In this document: in pieces, positions 11,301 to 24,800 of the stretch | Layout: every line of letters begins with the position of its first letter | Position numbering within the stretch: the stretch's first letter is position 1 | DNA from: Paraspadella gotoi | Lineage: Eukaryota > Chaetognatha | Reading direction: 5' to 3' | Length of the DNA stretch: 64,000 nucleotides | Assembly: GCA_051294375.1 (NCBI GenBank) | Contig: JBJCIZ010000028.1 | Location: 186,001 to 250,000, forward strand | Program-made: the position numbers and the translations under genes | The notes under the pieces: generated by a model | What the model saw: the letters and a program-made list of their open reading frames with translations, nothing else | What the model was told of the DNA's origin: nothing | Database searches by the model: none

Positions 11301-14300
11301 TATTTTTTTCTTAACTTTGACAAACAAAATTCGAAAGTTAATAAATTAAAAAAAAATATAAAAGTCATGGAACGGATATCATTACGAATGTGAAGGATAA
11401 AAAAAAAAAATACTGGATGGAACCAAATGTGTAAACTACAAATTAAAACGAAATTACAAATTAATAAACATTAGTAAACTAAAAATTTTTCCCCCCTCGT
11501 TTCCCAGCTGGTTTTAAATTATAAGGTACAAGCCGTTATATATGCGTATACTATCAATGGAATAATGTTTTTTAAAAAAAATATATAATCGGGACGAAGT
11601 ACGGAAAATTAAAATTTAAAACAAAGTGAAATGTAAGGATCGTAAATAATATCACTGTTTTTCATAATATGTACACACGCAATACACGAGTATAAAAAAA
11701 CATAGAAAATGAGAGAGATTAATTGTGTCCAAAAAAAAAAGAAACTTTGTGTTTGTCACATGTAAATGTAACTTTCATGTCACATCCTATTAAAAAACGA
11801 GAACGAGAGAAAAAGTACAATTATATCCACCACGAGGTGACATACAGAGAACAATAAACAATTTTAGTGTCAAATACAGTAATGTTCTTTTTAAGTACAA
11901 ATAATTTTGACCGCAGGATGGCTTGATATTTAAAGCTTTGACACGGAGGCTTTTTTGATAAATGCGCATGACTAAGTTATATATATATTTACTAAAAAGC
12001 GCATGCCGATACTTTAGTGCTTTCTATTTATTAAACTCTAAAATGAACTTAAAAAATTCTACGAAATAACAATTACATCTCGATTGTCTTTTGTTCCAAA
12101 AAAAAAGGAAACGAAACTCTAATCTTCGTAACAGCGACGGCCGTCGGAGGCCGCCACCCGTCTCCGCCTAACGAGGCAGCGGAAGGCTGATGCGGAGGCC
12201 AGCCCCCGCCGCGGCTGGCTGCGGCCGCCGCTGCACGATAAACGGCAGAAGCGAGAGAAGCGACGCGGACAACAAAAGACGGAGAGAGACCGGTGGAGAC
12301 GCGGAGCGGGAGAAGTGGGCGAAACGACGCTAGAAACAAATGAACAGTTCCGAAGTCTTTGCGTTTCGTTTATACTGATTTACAGAATTATAAGAGATAC
12401 AAAGGAGGAATACTTAATATTTGGAATTGACTGCTAATGTTTTGTTTTGGTAATTGTTTAAAAAAATTAAATTAAAAATTGTCGATTTTTGGCGCGTTAC
12501 ATTTGTTTTTTTAAAACGAAACACGAACGTGCAGGGGGAAGAATGAGTTAAATTGAGGCTAATTTTTTTTTTAATTGATTAAATCAAATTTTTAGGGGGC
12601 AATTTTGCGTACATTATTTATTGATAATTATCCAACGCGGAAAACGTTTCGCGTTCGACTTAGTCGATAAAGTTTTGTAGTTTTTTTAGTGGAAACCAAA
12701 ACAAAAACAAAATTTTCTGATTTTGTTTTGTGTTTTTTTTTTAATTACCGAAGATTGTGTTTTCACTTTTACGGCGTCTTTTATTTATTTATTGTTGTGT
12801 TTTTTTTTTGGTTTTTGTTTGTTTCTTTGTTTCTTTTCTGTTTTTTTTTTTTTTTTTTTTGGTGGGGAGACAATCGAAACCGCAAGCGAAACGCTTTCCG
12901 TGCAACGCGACCTCGCCGCGAACGTGACCACGCCACGCGAGCTACCACGCCACAAACGTGACCACGTGACGTTGGCGTCGACGAGAAACGAATCGGGATT
13001 TTTTTTTTTTTTAACGCCATCGACAGAAGATGAAGGAAAGTTTCTACGTCGACGTGGTGACCGTTGGAGCACTGAGAGAGAAGAGATGGATTGATTGATT
13101 GACTGATTGATTGGCAGATTGGATTGATGTATTGATTGACAAATCGGATTGATGTATAGATTGATTGATTGATCTATTGATAAACTTAATAATGAGTTAA
13201 TTGAATAATCGATGAAAAGATTGATTGATGAAATGATTAATTCGTAAACTTAATAATATCTTGACTCATTGATTATTCTATTGATTGATTGATTATTCTA
13301 TTGATTGACTGATTGGCAGATTGGATTGATGTATTGATTGACAAATCGGATTGATGTATAGATTGATTGATCTATTGATAAACTTAATAATGAGTTCATT
13401 GAATAATCGATGAAGAGATTGATTGACGAAATGATTAATTCGTAAACTTAATAATATCTTGACTCATTGATTATTCTATTGATTGATTGATTATTCTATT
13501 GAATGATTGGCAGATCGGATTGATGTATTGATTGATTGACAGATCGGATTGATGTATAGATTGATCGATTGATCTATTGATAAACTTAATAATGAGTTAA
13601 TTGAATAATCGATGAAAAGATTGATTGATAAAATGATTAATTCGTAAACTTAATAATATATTGACTCATTGATTATTCTATTGATTGATTGATTATTCTA
13701 TTGATTGACTGATTGGCAGATTGGATTGATGTATTGATTGACAGATCGGATTGATGTATAGATTGATTGATTGATCTATTGATAAACTTAATAATGAGTT
13801 AATTGAATAATCGATGAAAAGATTGATTGATGAAATGATTAATTCGTAAACTTAATAATATTGATTATTCTATTGATTGATTGATTTACAGATTGGATAA
13901 TTTGTTGAACGATCGATTCAACGCTTGATTGATTAAACTGATTTATTGAACGCTTGTTTAATTTATTCGATTTCATAGATGGACTTATTGATTATTTACT
14001 CAATTGGTTGGTTGATTGATTTATTTAGGTATTCCTTACTTTATTCAAAATTACTGTAGTTTATAATTTACCCACCTGTAAATAATAATTTAATAATATA
14101 ATTTAATAATATATAATCTACCCACCTGTCCCAAACTATCTTCCACCTTCTCCTCCGTGATTCCCAAATCGTAGATGTCGCTGTACGAAATCACCACTGG
14201 CTTCGCCTCTTCAACTGTCAACGATATTATTTAAAATATACTCATTTAAATCAGTAAATTACTAAAGACTAGTATATAAAATATTTGGCCCCAAAATCCC

Positions 14301-15239
14301 CCCCGTTTCATCTTAATTTTTTTTTAGGTTTAAATGTTGTGGTTAGGGATTATGGTTATTTAGATATTAAGATTAAGAAATTTAAAAGATTTAGAGATCG
14401 GGGTTAGGGATTTGGTTAGGGATCAAGATTAAAAAACTGGGGTTTAGGTTGGAGATTGAAAATTAAGGTTTTGGGTTAAGGGTTTGGCAATACCTGATGA
14501 GGGTTAGATATTATTACAATTAAATTCAGGGATTAGGGAATAGAAATTGGATCCTTTTAGAAAATAGAGCCAAATATTATACATCACATAGTAACCGATT
14601 CAGACGATTAAGCCGAACCTCACCTTTCAAAGCTCATGAACTTACCCGTGAGGTACCCGTCTTGATCCGCGTCTTTCAAGTACAACGCGTTGGCCAATTT
14701 GGCGAATCCGATCGTCCAGTCTTCCGTTCTGAAAGGTAAGGTTTAAGGTTTAAGGTTTAAGGTAAGGTTTAAGGTAAGGGTTAATAAAAGCTCAAAGGGG
14801 TTTAATTCATTTAATTAAAGAAGGTAAAAGAAGAAAATAATATATCCTGATTGTGGGAAAGTTGATAATTATATTTTGGCCTATTTTGAAAATGATTTGA
14901 ATGACCCTTTTTCTTAAGTTGATAAATCGATCTAATCAAACATAATCGATCAATAAATCTTTTTTCAAAAACTCCCAAGTTTTAAAACCTCGATGACACA
15001 TTTTCAATCGGCTCGACTTACGTTTCAACTTTCAATCAATCATTCGGCAAACCAATCATTCAATCAATTTCTTAATACAATAAGTAAAAATCTCAATATC
15101 AATCAATCAATTCGATTTCCTAACCTGCTAGACTTTTTTCATGTTTTTATCAATCAATCAATCAATCAATCAATATAACTCCACAATAAAACTCCTCTTT
15201 TCCACAAATTTCCTAACCTGCGAGACTTTTTTATGTTTT

Positions 15240-15271
<32 letters not shown>

Positions 15272-15604
15272 CCCCACAATATAACACCTTTATACCGCAA
15301 ATTTCCTAACCTGCTCGACTTTTTCATGTTCTTCATGAGGCGAACCGTCATGGTGCCGCTTTGAACGATCGAATTGGGGGCGAGTGGAGCGTTGAGGGTT
15401 GAGGGTCCGCTGCCGACTCCGCCGCCGCCGCCGCCGCCGCTGCCCATGGCGCCGCCGCTGGGCTGAAGGAAGGTGAAGGCGCCGGACGCGTCGTTCTTGG
15501 TTCCTTTGCCCATGGTCATGGTGCCCAGCTGAAAGGGAGAGAGGGAAGAGAGAAGAGATGAGAGAGAGAGAGGGAAGAGAGAGGATAGAGAGGGAGAGAG
15601 GAGG

Positions 15605-15693
<89 letters not shown>

Positions 15694-15725
15694 GAGGGAG
15701 GGAGAGAAGGGAGGGAGAAGAGAGA

Positions 15726-15769
<44 letters not shown>

Positions 15770-15814
15770 GAAGGCAGGAAGGAGGAGGATAGAGAGAGAA
15801 GAGGGAGTGAGGTT

Positions 15815-15851
<37 letters not shown>

Positions 15852-18800
15852 AGAGAGCAGAAGGGAGGAGGAATGAGAGAGAGTAGAGAGGGAGTGAGTT
15901 TGAAGAGTGTACATCTCTTTTTTCTTTCTTTCTTCCTTCTTCGTTTCTCCTTTTTCACTTTTCTTTCTTTCTCTTTGTTTCTTTGCTTTTTTCTCCTCTC
16001 TCTCTCTTCTTCTTGTTTCCCTCTCTCTCTCTCCCTCTCTCTCTCTCCTTTCCAGACATCTCACTGACCTCTTCATCTCCAAAGGAGGGATGTCGATTCT
16101 CTTTACAGATGTTTTTCCTGAAGACGACGAAGCAGACGACAGACGTGAGAAGAAGAAGAACGACCGTGAATCCAGTGAGAAGTAAGATGCCAAGCATGTT
16201 GTTGCCTGGAGGAAGCAATCAAACAGTTGATCAATCAATCAATCATTTGATCGATAAAGCAGTTAATCAATTATTTAAACAATGAAGAAGTTAATCAATC
16301 AATAAATCAATCTAGCAATCAATCAATCAAGCATTCGAACGATGAAGCAATTAATCAATGAGTTAATCAATCAATCATTCAAACAATGAAGCACGAAATT
16401 AATCAGTCCATCCATCAATAATTTTAACAATAAAGCAGTCAATCAAATATTTAAACAATGAAGAAGTTCATCAATCGATCAATCAATCTAGCAGTCAATC
16501 AATCAAGCATTCGAACGATGAAGCAATTAATCAATAAGTTAAGCAATCAATCATTCAAACAATGAAGCACGAAATTAATCAGTCCATCCATCAATAATTT
16601 TAACAATAAAGCAGTCAATCAATTATTTAAACAATGACGAAATTAATCAATCAATAATTCGAACAATCTAGCAATTAATCAATCAGTCAATCAATCGCTT
16701 AATCAATCTGTCAAACATTAGATTGGTTTTACCACGAACAGCCAAATTAATAATCAAAACAACAACAACGAGTTCCAACTGACCCAGAATCGGTTTTCTG
16801 TCTCGATCGTTGGGATAAATCGCGTCTTGTTGCATATCGGAAATTGTGACCACCATTTTCTTCTCCGTTCTGCCCGCGACGCTGCTCACCTGAGAAGAGA
16901 GAGTGACGAGTTGGAATCATTGTACTAATGTAATAAAGATTTAACAGTTGCTGATGAGACTGAAAATCCGAAATCTCATTTGCATATTGCAGCAGTTTAG
17001 ATCATTTTCCGTATCATTTTATTTAATCTTTTTTCTTAATTTTATATAATTTTCTACGAGTACTTTTCGTACTTCCTACCAATGAATTAGCTCTTCGGAT
17101 AATATTTCGGCATTTCACCGTAGAATTTGTGGTTACATTTTCGTCAAGTGCGACGGGAACCGAAAATGAACTCGTGAAACGAAACGACATTTTTTTTTCC
17201 CCAAATTTACCTTCAAAAGAATCGCCATCGTTTCCAATCCGTATTTTTCGGGTTTAAACTTGAATTCGACGCGAACTCCGTCTGTTTAAAACAAAATGAC
17301 AACGTTTGTTAAAAACAAAATAAATATATAATAAATACATAAAATATATATTAAGAAATAAATCATAAATAAACTTTGTTACGCCGGTCATGACTTGACA
17401 CGACCGTGGCCGTCGGACGCCGACGACGGGAGAGATCCGCGTCGTGCCTCGCCCGTTTTACGCGAAGAAAAATATCGAATGTGAAGACGATATCATGATT
17501 ATTTTTTATTTTAGAACGTCGCGGGAGGCAAATTGAGTTGCTTCGAGAGCCCCGGACGTACACGTTTTTAACCATATATTGGTGGTTTATATTTTAAACT
17601 CGTTTTTACCTCACGTTTTATCTTTTTTTACTCGTTAATTCGCGTCGCCATTTTTAATTGTGAAAGAATAAATTTACCAACGCGTTCCAAATTCTGTATC
17701 GTCTATCTCGAAACCAAAGTCAGCCAACGAAAATTAGAAATATTAAGCTCGAAGCACAAACAAACTTACTGGCGATTTCGGTCATGAGTTCCGGAGCTTG
17801 ACGACTATCGAGGTCGTTCTCCACGTACCTGATGATTGATTGATTGATTAGATTAATTGATTGATTGATTTGAATTGATTGATCATTGATACTAACTCAC
17901 CAGGAGATGTTGAGCGGCGGCGGAATCGGACTCAGTAAATGTTGCATCCGATCTTATCATTCCGTCCTCTCCCTTTTTCGTTCGGATCTTTAAGGGGAGG
18001 ATGGATGAATTTTATTTTCAACAATTCTTTAATTATTTCACTTTTTTTTTAGTTTAAAATAAATATTGATTGGGCAGGTTTTTTTTCTATTAAAATATAT
18101 TCTTTTTATCATAAATATTGATTCCGATATCCTATTCTATGAATCTAATCCTTCTTAATCTAATTCCTTCTGCCAATTATAATCGATCTTTACTTACATT
18201 TTTGGTGCAGGCGATTTCAGGTGGTCGAATGATGGTGACAGTGACTTCACGTTTAATCACCTGATAGGGAAAAATTAATAAATCAATCAATAAGTTAAAA
18301 AAATGATTTATTTAATCTTTAAATCTATTAACAAATAAACTAATAAATCAATAAATCTACAATTCACCTTTCTCGAACTCACCCTCCCCTTAAAAACTCG
18401 CCTGATTCGTCGAGGGGTCGATAACTTCGAGGAGAACGGGCGACTTATCCTCCAACTTTGTCTCCAACGTGCTGTCGACCACGAACCCCACCTGGTAATT
18501 ATGATCTTTTATTTACAATCACGTAAATTAAAATTGATATTTTTATCAAAGCGAATTAAACTTTTAAGCGATAAAAATTCCCATATCTTAAAGGGGAATC
18601 ACTGTGTTTATAAATAATCCATTGTAGAAGACGAAAATAGTAATAATAAAAGTGAGAAGAAGGTGAAGAATTGTGACGATGTAAGAGAAGTAGAAAAGAA
18701 GTGAGACGAGCTCTCTCCTCACCATAAATCGTTGGGACATCATGTAACGAACTAAATTTTCACGCAAGAATAACAATAATAATAAAAATAATAATAACGA

Positions 18801-21800
18801 TAAATTTAGTAATTATAATAAGAATAATAGTAATAATATTAATTATAATAATTATAAATATAATCATTAAACAACTTACGTCAAGGCCGCCGTCTCGTCT
18901 GTTGGACACCTGAGTCTGCATCTGATCTTCGCCGACCTGAGACATAAAATTGAGGGTTATCTACTGCTTGCTTGCTTGCTTGCTTTCTTGCGTGCTTTAC
19001 AGTCATCATTATAACGAGTAACCATGATTCAAAACAAGTTATTTTTTTTAAAAAACATTAAAAATCCTTATATAGTCGCAATATACTGTTGTATTTAAAT
19101 TTTTACTCTTTTTTTTTATTTTTCTTTATTTTTTTCCCCTTTTTTTTCTTCTTTTCTTTTTTCTTCTCAATCATCGACTCACCTTCCAAGTGATTCCGGC
19201 GTTGCTAGGCAACGGATTTCCTCTCACGACGCAGCTGACGGATTGAGACTTTTCGCGAGGTTTGATCATCACTGGATAAAGCGAAATGATTAAAAAGTTT
19301 ATTTGGTTTGCGAATGAATTAATACGTTATAGTTTTCTTCGAGTAATAGGAGAAACGTGTCTAATTTTCGAATTTTTGGCTCGGAACAAAAATTTACCAT
19401 GACAAGAGCGGTTTCAAGCGCGTCACGCATCTCTTTAATCAATGTACGTTCAAAAATTTCATTTGCATATTGCAGTCCAAAATATTTTTATACTTTAAAC
19501 TAATCCAAAAGTCATTCATAATAACCCAATTTAAAAATATCAAGTAATAAAACATTCTACGCATCCTTAGCACAATATATTAGATGCAACGGTTTGGGGA
19601 AACTCGTTTTTCTTACAACCAAAGACGTCGGGGCGAAAATGGAAAGGTCAATAAAAAAAGCATCTGATTGAATAATAAAATAAACTAAAAAAGTTTAATT
19701 CGTAAAATGACATATCCATTAAATTTTAGAATCTTACGTTTAAAAAGTTTCAACTTTTTAACGTTTTTGTAATATTTCTTATATACGTTGATACTTCATA
19801 TATCAATTTCCTATTTCATTTTTCCGTATTTTAGCCGTGATAACGTAACAAAAAGGTTATTCAATTTTACGAATACACGTTCTAATCTAACATCAACAGC
19901 TGCCACTAGCAGCGCCCGCAACAGCTTCATCAAACAAGCATCCACATCCAGCTGCGGCAGCCTCAGCCTCAGCCGCGGCGGCATCGACAGCAGCTCTCCT
20001 CTCACCCGCGGGCGGACATTCGATCTTCGGCTCGAATCTCACGTCGAGGACGCCGAAGGAGCAAGAGGGCGGCTGCGTGCCGGCTTTGAGGTGTGTGTGG
20101 CGGACGGAGCAGGTCAGTTCTTTGCCCTGTTGGGGGGGGGGAGAGGAAGAGAGAGTTAGGGTAAGTGCACTATCGCAGGTACTAAAAATGGGTTGGAAAG
20201 AATAGTGCCAAGGTGTGAAAGAAACCACGCGGTAGAAAACGGAACGTATCGGGGGAAAAAAAAGTAGATAATGAATTCAAAATGTCAAACCGGGAAAAAC
20301 TGAACATCAAATTGAGAAGGAAAAAGCAAATAAAATGAAACTTAAACAACCGGATTGGACTTTTACTTACCTTATCCAAAGGAAGTCTATTTTAAATAGT
20401 AATTTAAAAAAAAATCAAATGAACAAAACTAAATTAATAATATTCAATGTAAATAAACAAACCGAAAAACAAAAAAAAACGAAGCACGAAAGCAAAAACA
20501 AAAGACTAATACTGTTTGTTTAAAGAAATTAAAGACAAAATAACAAAATTAAAAACAATCAAATAATTTAATCAATAATAAACCCCCCCAAAAAAAAAAC
20601 AATGAAGAAAGAACGGATAATAAATTTTAAAAAATTAAACCGAATAAGCAAATCATAAACGAAACGAAAAAAACAAAACTAAATAATAAAACAAATTAAA
20701 ATAAAAATGAAACAGTAATGAAAACAAATTAAAATTACAAACATCGCACCTGATCCGCGTAACGAGCGACGTAATCCAAATGAGACGCCATCTTTCCCGA
20801 GTCGTCGTTCGTCGGCGCCGGAAGCGTCTCGTTCCCGAGGCGCCAAACGATTTCCGCGGCGCCACCGGAAGTCAAGTCCGTTACGTTGGCGCCGCAACGG
20901 AAGGCGCGGGCGGCGTCTTCCGTTATCGTCATCTGGGGAGTGGAGGGAGTAGAGAGGACGGGAGGGAGAGGAGAGAGAGAGGAGAGAGGAGAGAGCGAGA
21001 GAGGAGAGAGGGAGAGAGGGAGAGAGAGAGAAGAGATGAGAAGGAGGAGGAGTGAGGGGGAGAGAGAGAAGAGGGAGAGAAGAAGGAGGAGGAGGAGAGA
21101 AGAAGAGAGAGGAGGAGGGAGGGAAGAGAGAGGGGGCAGGGAGGGAGCGGAGCAGAGAGAAGAGAGCAGACAGAGAAAGAGAGACAGGAAAAGTGTAAGG
21201 GAAACATTAATATTTAGAAATTATCTCTAAAAAAAATCTTAATTGACATTTCTTAATTGAAAATTATGCCTAATTAGCAAAAGACCAAACTACATCCCCT
21301 CGGTCGTCCAACATCACTTTTTTATCCATCAACCTCCGTCCCTTTTTCAACAGCACCAGCATCATACCCCCTCCACCCCGGGACTCACCTCGGCCCTCTC
21401 GCATTTCGGGAGACCCAAGACGGTGAGATGGAATTGGTGAGACTTTTCACCGTCGCAGACGAACTTTCCAGCGTCGCTGCTGCGGACGTCGGTGATCGTC
21501 AGGGTGTAGAGGGTCCCTTCCTTCTTGAAGGTGTACCTGATATTATTGGGGTGTGGAAGAGGGGAGGGGAGAAAGAGAGGAGGGGACCAAAGAGGGGATG
21601 GGGAAGAGAGGAGAGGAGAAAGAGAGGAGGGGAAGAAAAGACGTTAAAATACGAACATTACGAAGACATTATAACCTTTAGTTGCTTCGGTTTTAGTTGG
21701 TTGGTTGTTTAAATTAGTTGGTTGTTGGTAAGATGGTAGTTTGGTTGGTTTGATGACTGGCTGATTGGTTGGTTGCTTGCTTGCTTGGTTTGTTGGAAGC

Positions 21801-24800
21801 CTATTTGGTTTGTTTAGTTGTTTGATTGTTCGTTGGGTTCGTTGGCTGCATGTCTGATAGGCAGGTTAGTTGTTTTGGTTCGTTGGTTGTACAGTTGATT
21901 GGCAGATTGATTGATCGTTCGACCGATAGGTTCGTTTGTTTTTTGGTCGTTATTGACGACAACGACGACGACGACGACGACAACGACCGTTATGATGATG
22001 AATGGAGTTTAGATGATACATGAAAAGATCTGACAATATAAAATTCAAAGCGAAATAAATTTTCGGGTGAACAACTGAATGTTGAATGTTGATCGACTCT
22101 ATACTCCGTGAATCAGAAATAACTGATTCAACCGCGCTTCAACTTCAATTACCGATCACCAATGACAGATTATCATTTCGTCAAAACTAGGTTCAATTGA
22201 TCGTCTTATCGACAATACTATGATTCAAATTCTTTTACCGCTCATCATCGAATCTGGCCAGTTTTCGGACCCCGACGGCTAAGTTTCTGACGTCCGCATT
22301 TCGGATCAAAGTCCAAACCGGAGCCTCGTCGGCGCCGCAGGAAAATCGAGCCGCGGCGCCGGATACGACGCCGACGAAGACGTCCGGCGCGGTTGACGAC
22401 GCCGAGAAGGAAACGAGGAGTAAAAAGATCGAAAATACGAGAATTGACTTCATGGTGAAGGAGATTTAAGGGGAGAAAAGAATTTCAAGTATAAATATTA
22501 GGAATGAGAAAGACGAGTAGAGACATCTCGAGTCGGCGGGAGAAACAAAGAAAGACGCGGGGAAAACAAATGGCAAACGGAAGGATTTTAAGAATAGTGA
22601 GAACTCGGCGAGTTGTAGCGGGATGATTCTGAAAATTTAGCTAATTTGTAGAGAACTTACCTTTTGAAAGAAACTTATAATAACTTTTTTTAGAATTTTG
22701 CGAGAATATTACTATTTTTTCCACTTTTATTATCGTATTTATTTTATGTCTATAAGGCGAAGTGATTTTCAGAAGCGTTCATTAAGTATCGGAGACTGGT
22801 CCGATTTAAAGATTGCTATCAAAAGTAATTGAAATACAGAAACAGTTTACAGAGTTGACGATTCATTATTATTTAGGTTTTAAACAAGAATAAATACCAC
22901 TACATCACTGAGGCGACGATACACGGTATGTTCATATGGTTATAACCGACCGATAAAAAAAAATGACCAAAAAGAAAACGAGGTGAACAAACGACAAATA
23001 TAATCAAAAAGAAGAACCTTTCTTCATTAAAGTTGCTCTGTTTTCTGCCTCCGCTAACAGCACCATTTTTGATTATCATAGTACTCTCATTCTCATCACG
23101 TCTCATCCTCTTCATATACCAGTAACTACTACTCATTATCATACTTCCTCAAACAGCCAAAATCCTATCACCATTTGTAGGACTAGTATCTGTGCTTAAA
23201 CATACTCTCACACCAAACACAGGTATGGATCATAAAAAGTTGAGTCCAATCAATATAAACAATGCATCGGCCTCCCTCTCATCTCTGGTTGTTATTCTTA
23301 CCTCCCACGAACACCAGATAAAAAAAAATTACATACCATCACTGCCACCTAACCTCAAAGAAACACACTCCCTCGAGGTAAATCAAACACTTAACAAATG
23401 TATCTCATCAAAGCAATCACGAACATTGCCTTATATTCCCATTCAATATAAAGCCATTGCCCTCCATCTACTTGATTTGTTCATCTGTCCTCGAATCCGA
23501 CGGCCGGATGCGTTTGCAATTCCTTCTTAGATTCCCAGTATTCATAGCATCCAAGGATAGACGACGGGAAAAATCGCATTGGAAAGTCGATTTCCGAACC
23601 TCCCAAAATTTAAAACCGAGAGAGGAATTTTGAATTATATTCCCCTCGATTCGCCAGAAGAAAATCGGGACGAGAAAGATAAGAAATAAAGAAATCGAGG
23701 AAAGAGAATAACATTTTCCTATTTCTATTGAACTCTTAGAAAAAAATGGTTGTCGTTTTAAAATAGAAATGTAAGGAGGAGGGGGGGGGAGAGAGGATGA
23801 AAATGAATAAAGGTATCAGTCACCAAAAACTAATGGAGAAGGGTGACTTTGAAAGAAGACCGCTCCGCGCGGAGAGAAAAAATTATGACTGACGGCTGAT
23901 CCGATCAGTGACCAAATCAGATGATATAAGGACTACTAAGCGGGCGGAAAAGAACCGAGAAAAAACAATGAACCTTGCGGTTGACGAAGAAGTAAGATTC
24001 TGTAAAATGTATTTGTAAACGTGACCGGTCGCGGGAAAATAAAGGTACAATATCCTAAAAATTATTATAACAAGTATACCAGTTAAATGGTAAAATAGAT
24101 TATCCACAAATGGAAATTTGTTATAAAATAAACTAGACCAAGTTCAAAAAGTTAGAATACAGTTCTCTACAACAATAGTTAAAGCATGAACCCAACCGGG
24201 TCATTATTTGAACCGTCGTGCATAAATAAAAAACGACAAAGGGACCCAACACAGAAGGATCATAATTAAGAACCGTTACAAAATTCTACAATACATAACA
24301 ATGACACATACCATTTCGTCCATCAAGTTTGCCCGTTTCGTCACTGTCCAAAAAAGATTCCGACTACCCTGTTCTTTGTTTTTTGCTATTTCATCCCACA
24401 TTGGAATGACCGAAGAATCCGCAAACAAACCTCGACAGTTGACTTGATAGCGACGACCTCTGTCATTCGTNNNNNNNNNNNNNNNNNNNNNNNNNNNNNN
24501 NNNNNNNNNNNNNNNNNNNNNNNNNNNNNNNNNNNNNNNNNNNNNNNNNNNNNNNNNNNNNNNNNNNNNNNNNNNNNNNNNNNNNNNNNNNNNNNNNNNN
24601 NNNNNNNNNNNNNNNNNNNNNNNNNNNNNNNNNNNNNNNNNNNNNNNNNNNNNNNNNNNNNNNNNNNNNNNNNNNNNNNNNNNNNNNNNNNNNNNNNNNN
24701 NNNNNNNNNNNNNNNNNNNNNNNNNNNNNNNNNNNNNNNNNNNNNNNNNNNNNNNNNNNNNNNNNNNNNNNNNNNNNNNNNNNNNNNNNNNNNNNNNNNN

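Noticed and set aside
13085-13990. Spaced repeats resembling a CRISPR array
   Set aside because: Unit is a decaying GATT satellite of about 200 bp in a eukaryotic intron, with no unique spacers.
14335-14785. Interstitial telomere
   Set aside because: TTAGGG/TTAAGG-like words are too irregular and lie within an intron.
15558-16238. Frames of 169-240 codons across the GA tract by the transmembrane exon
   Set aside because: Simple-repeat translation; the real coding part is only 16069-16205 on the minus strand.
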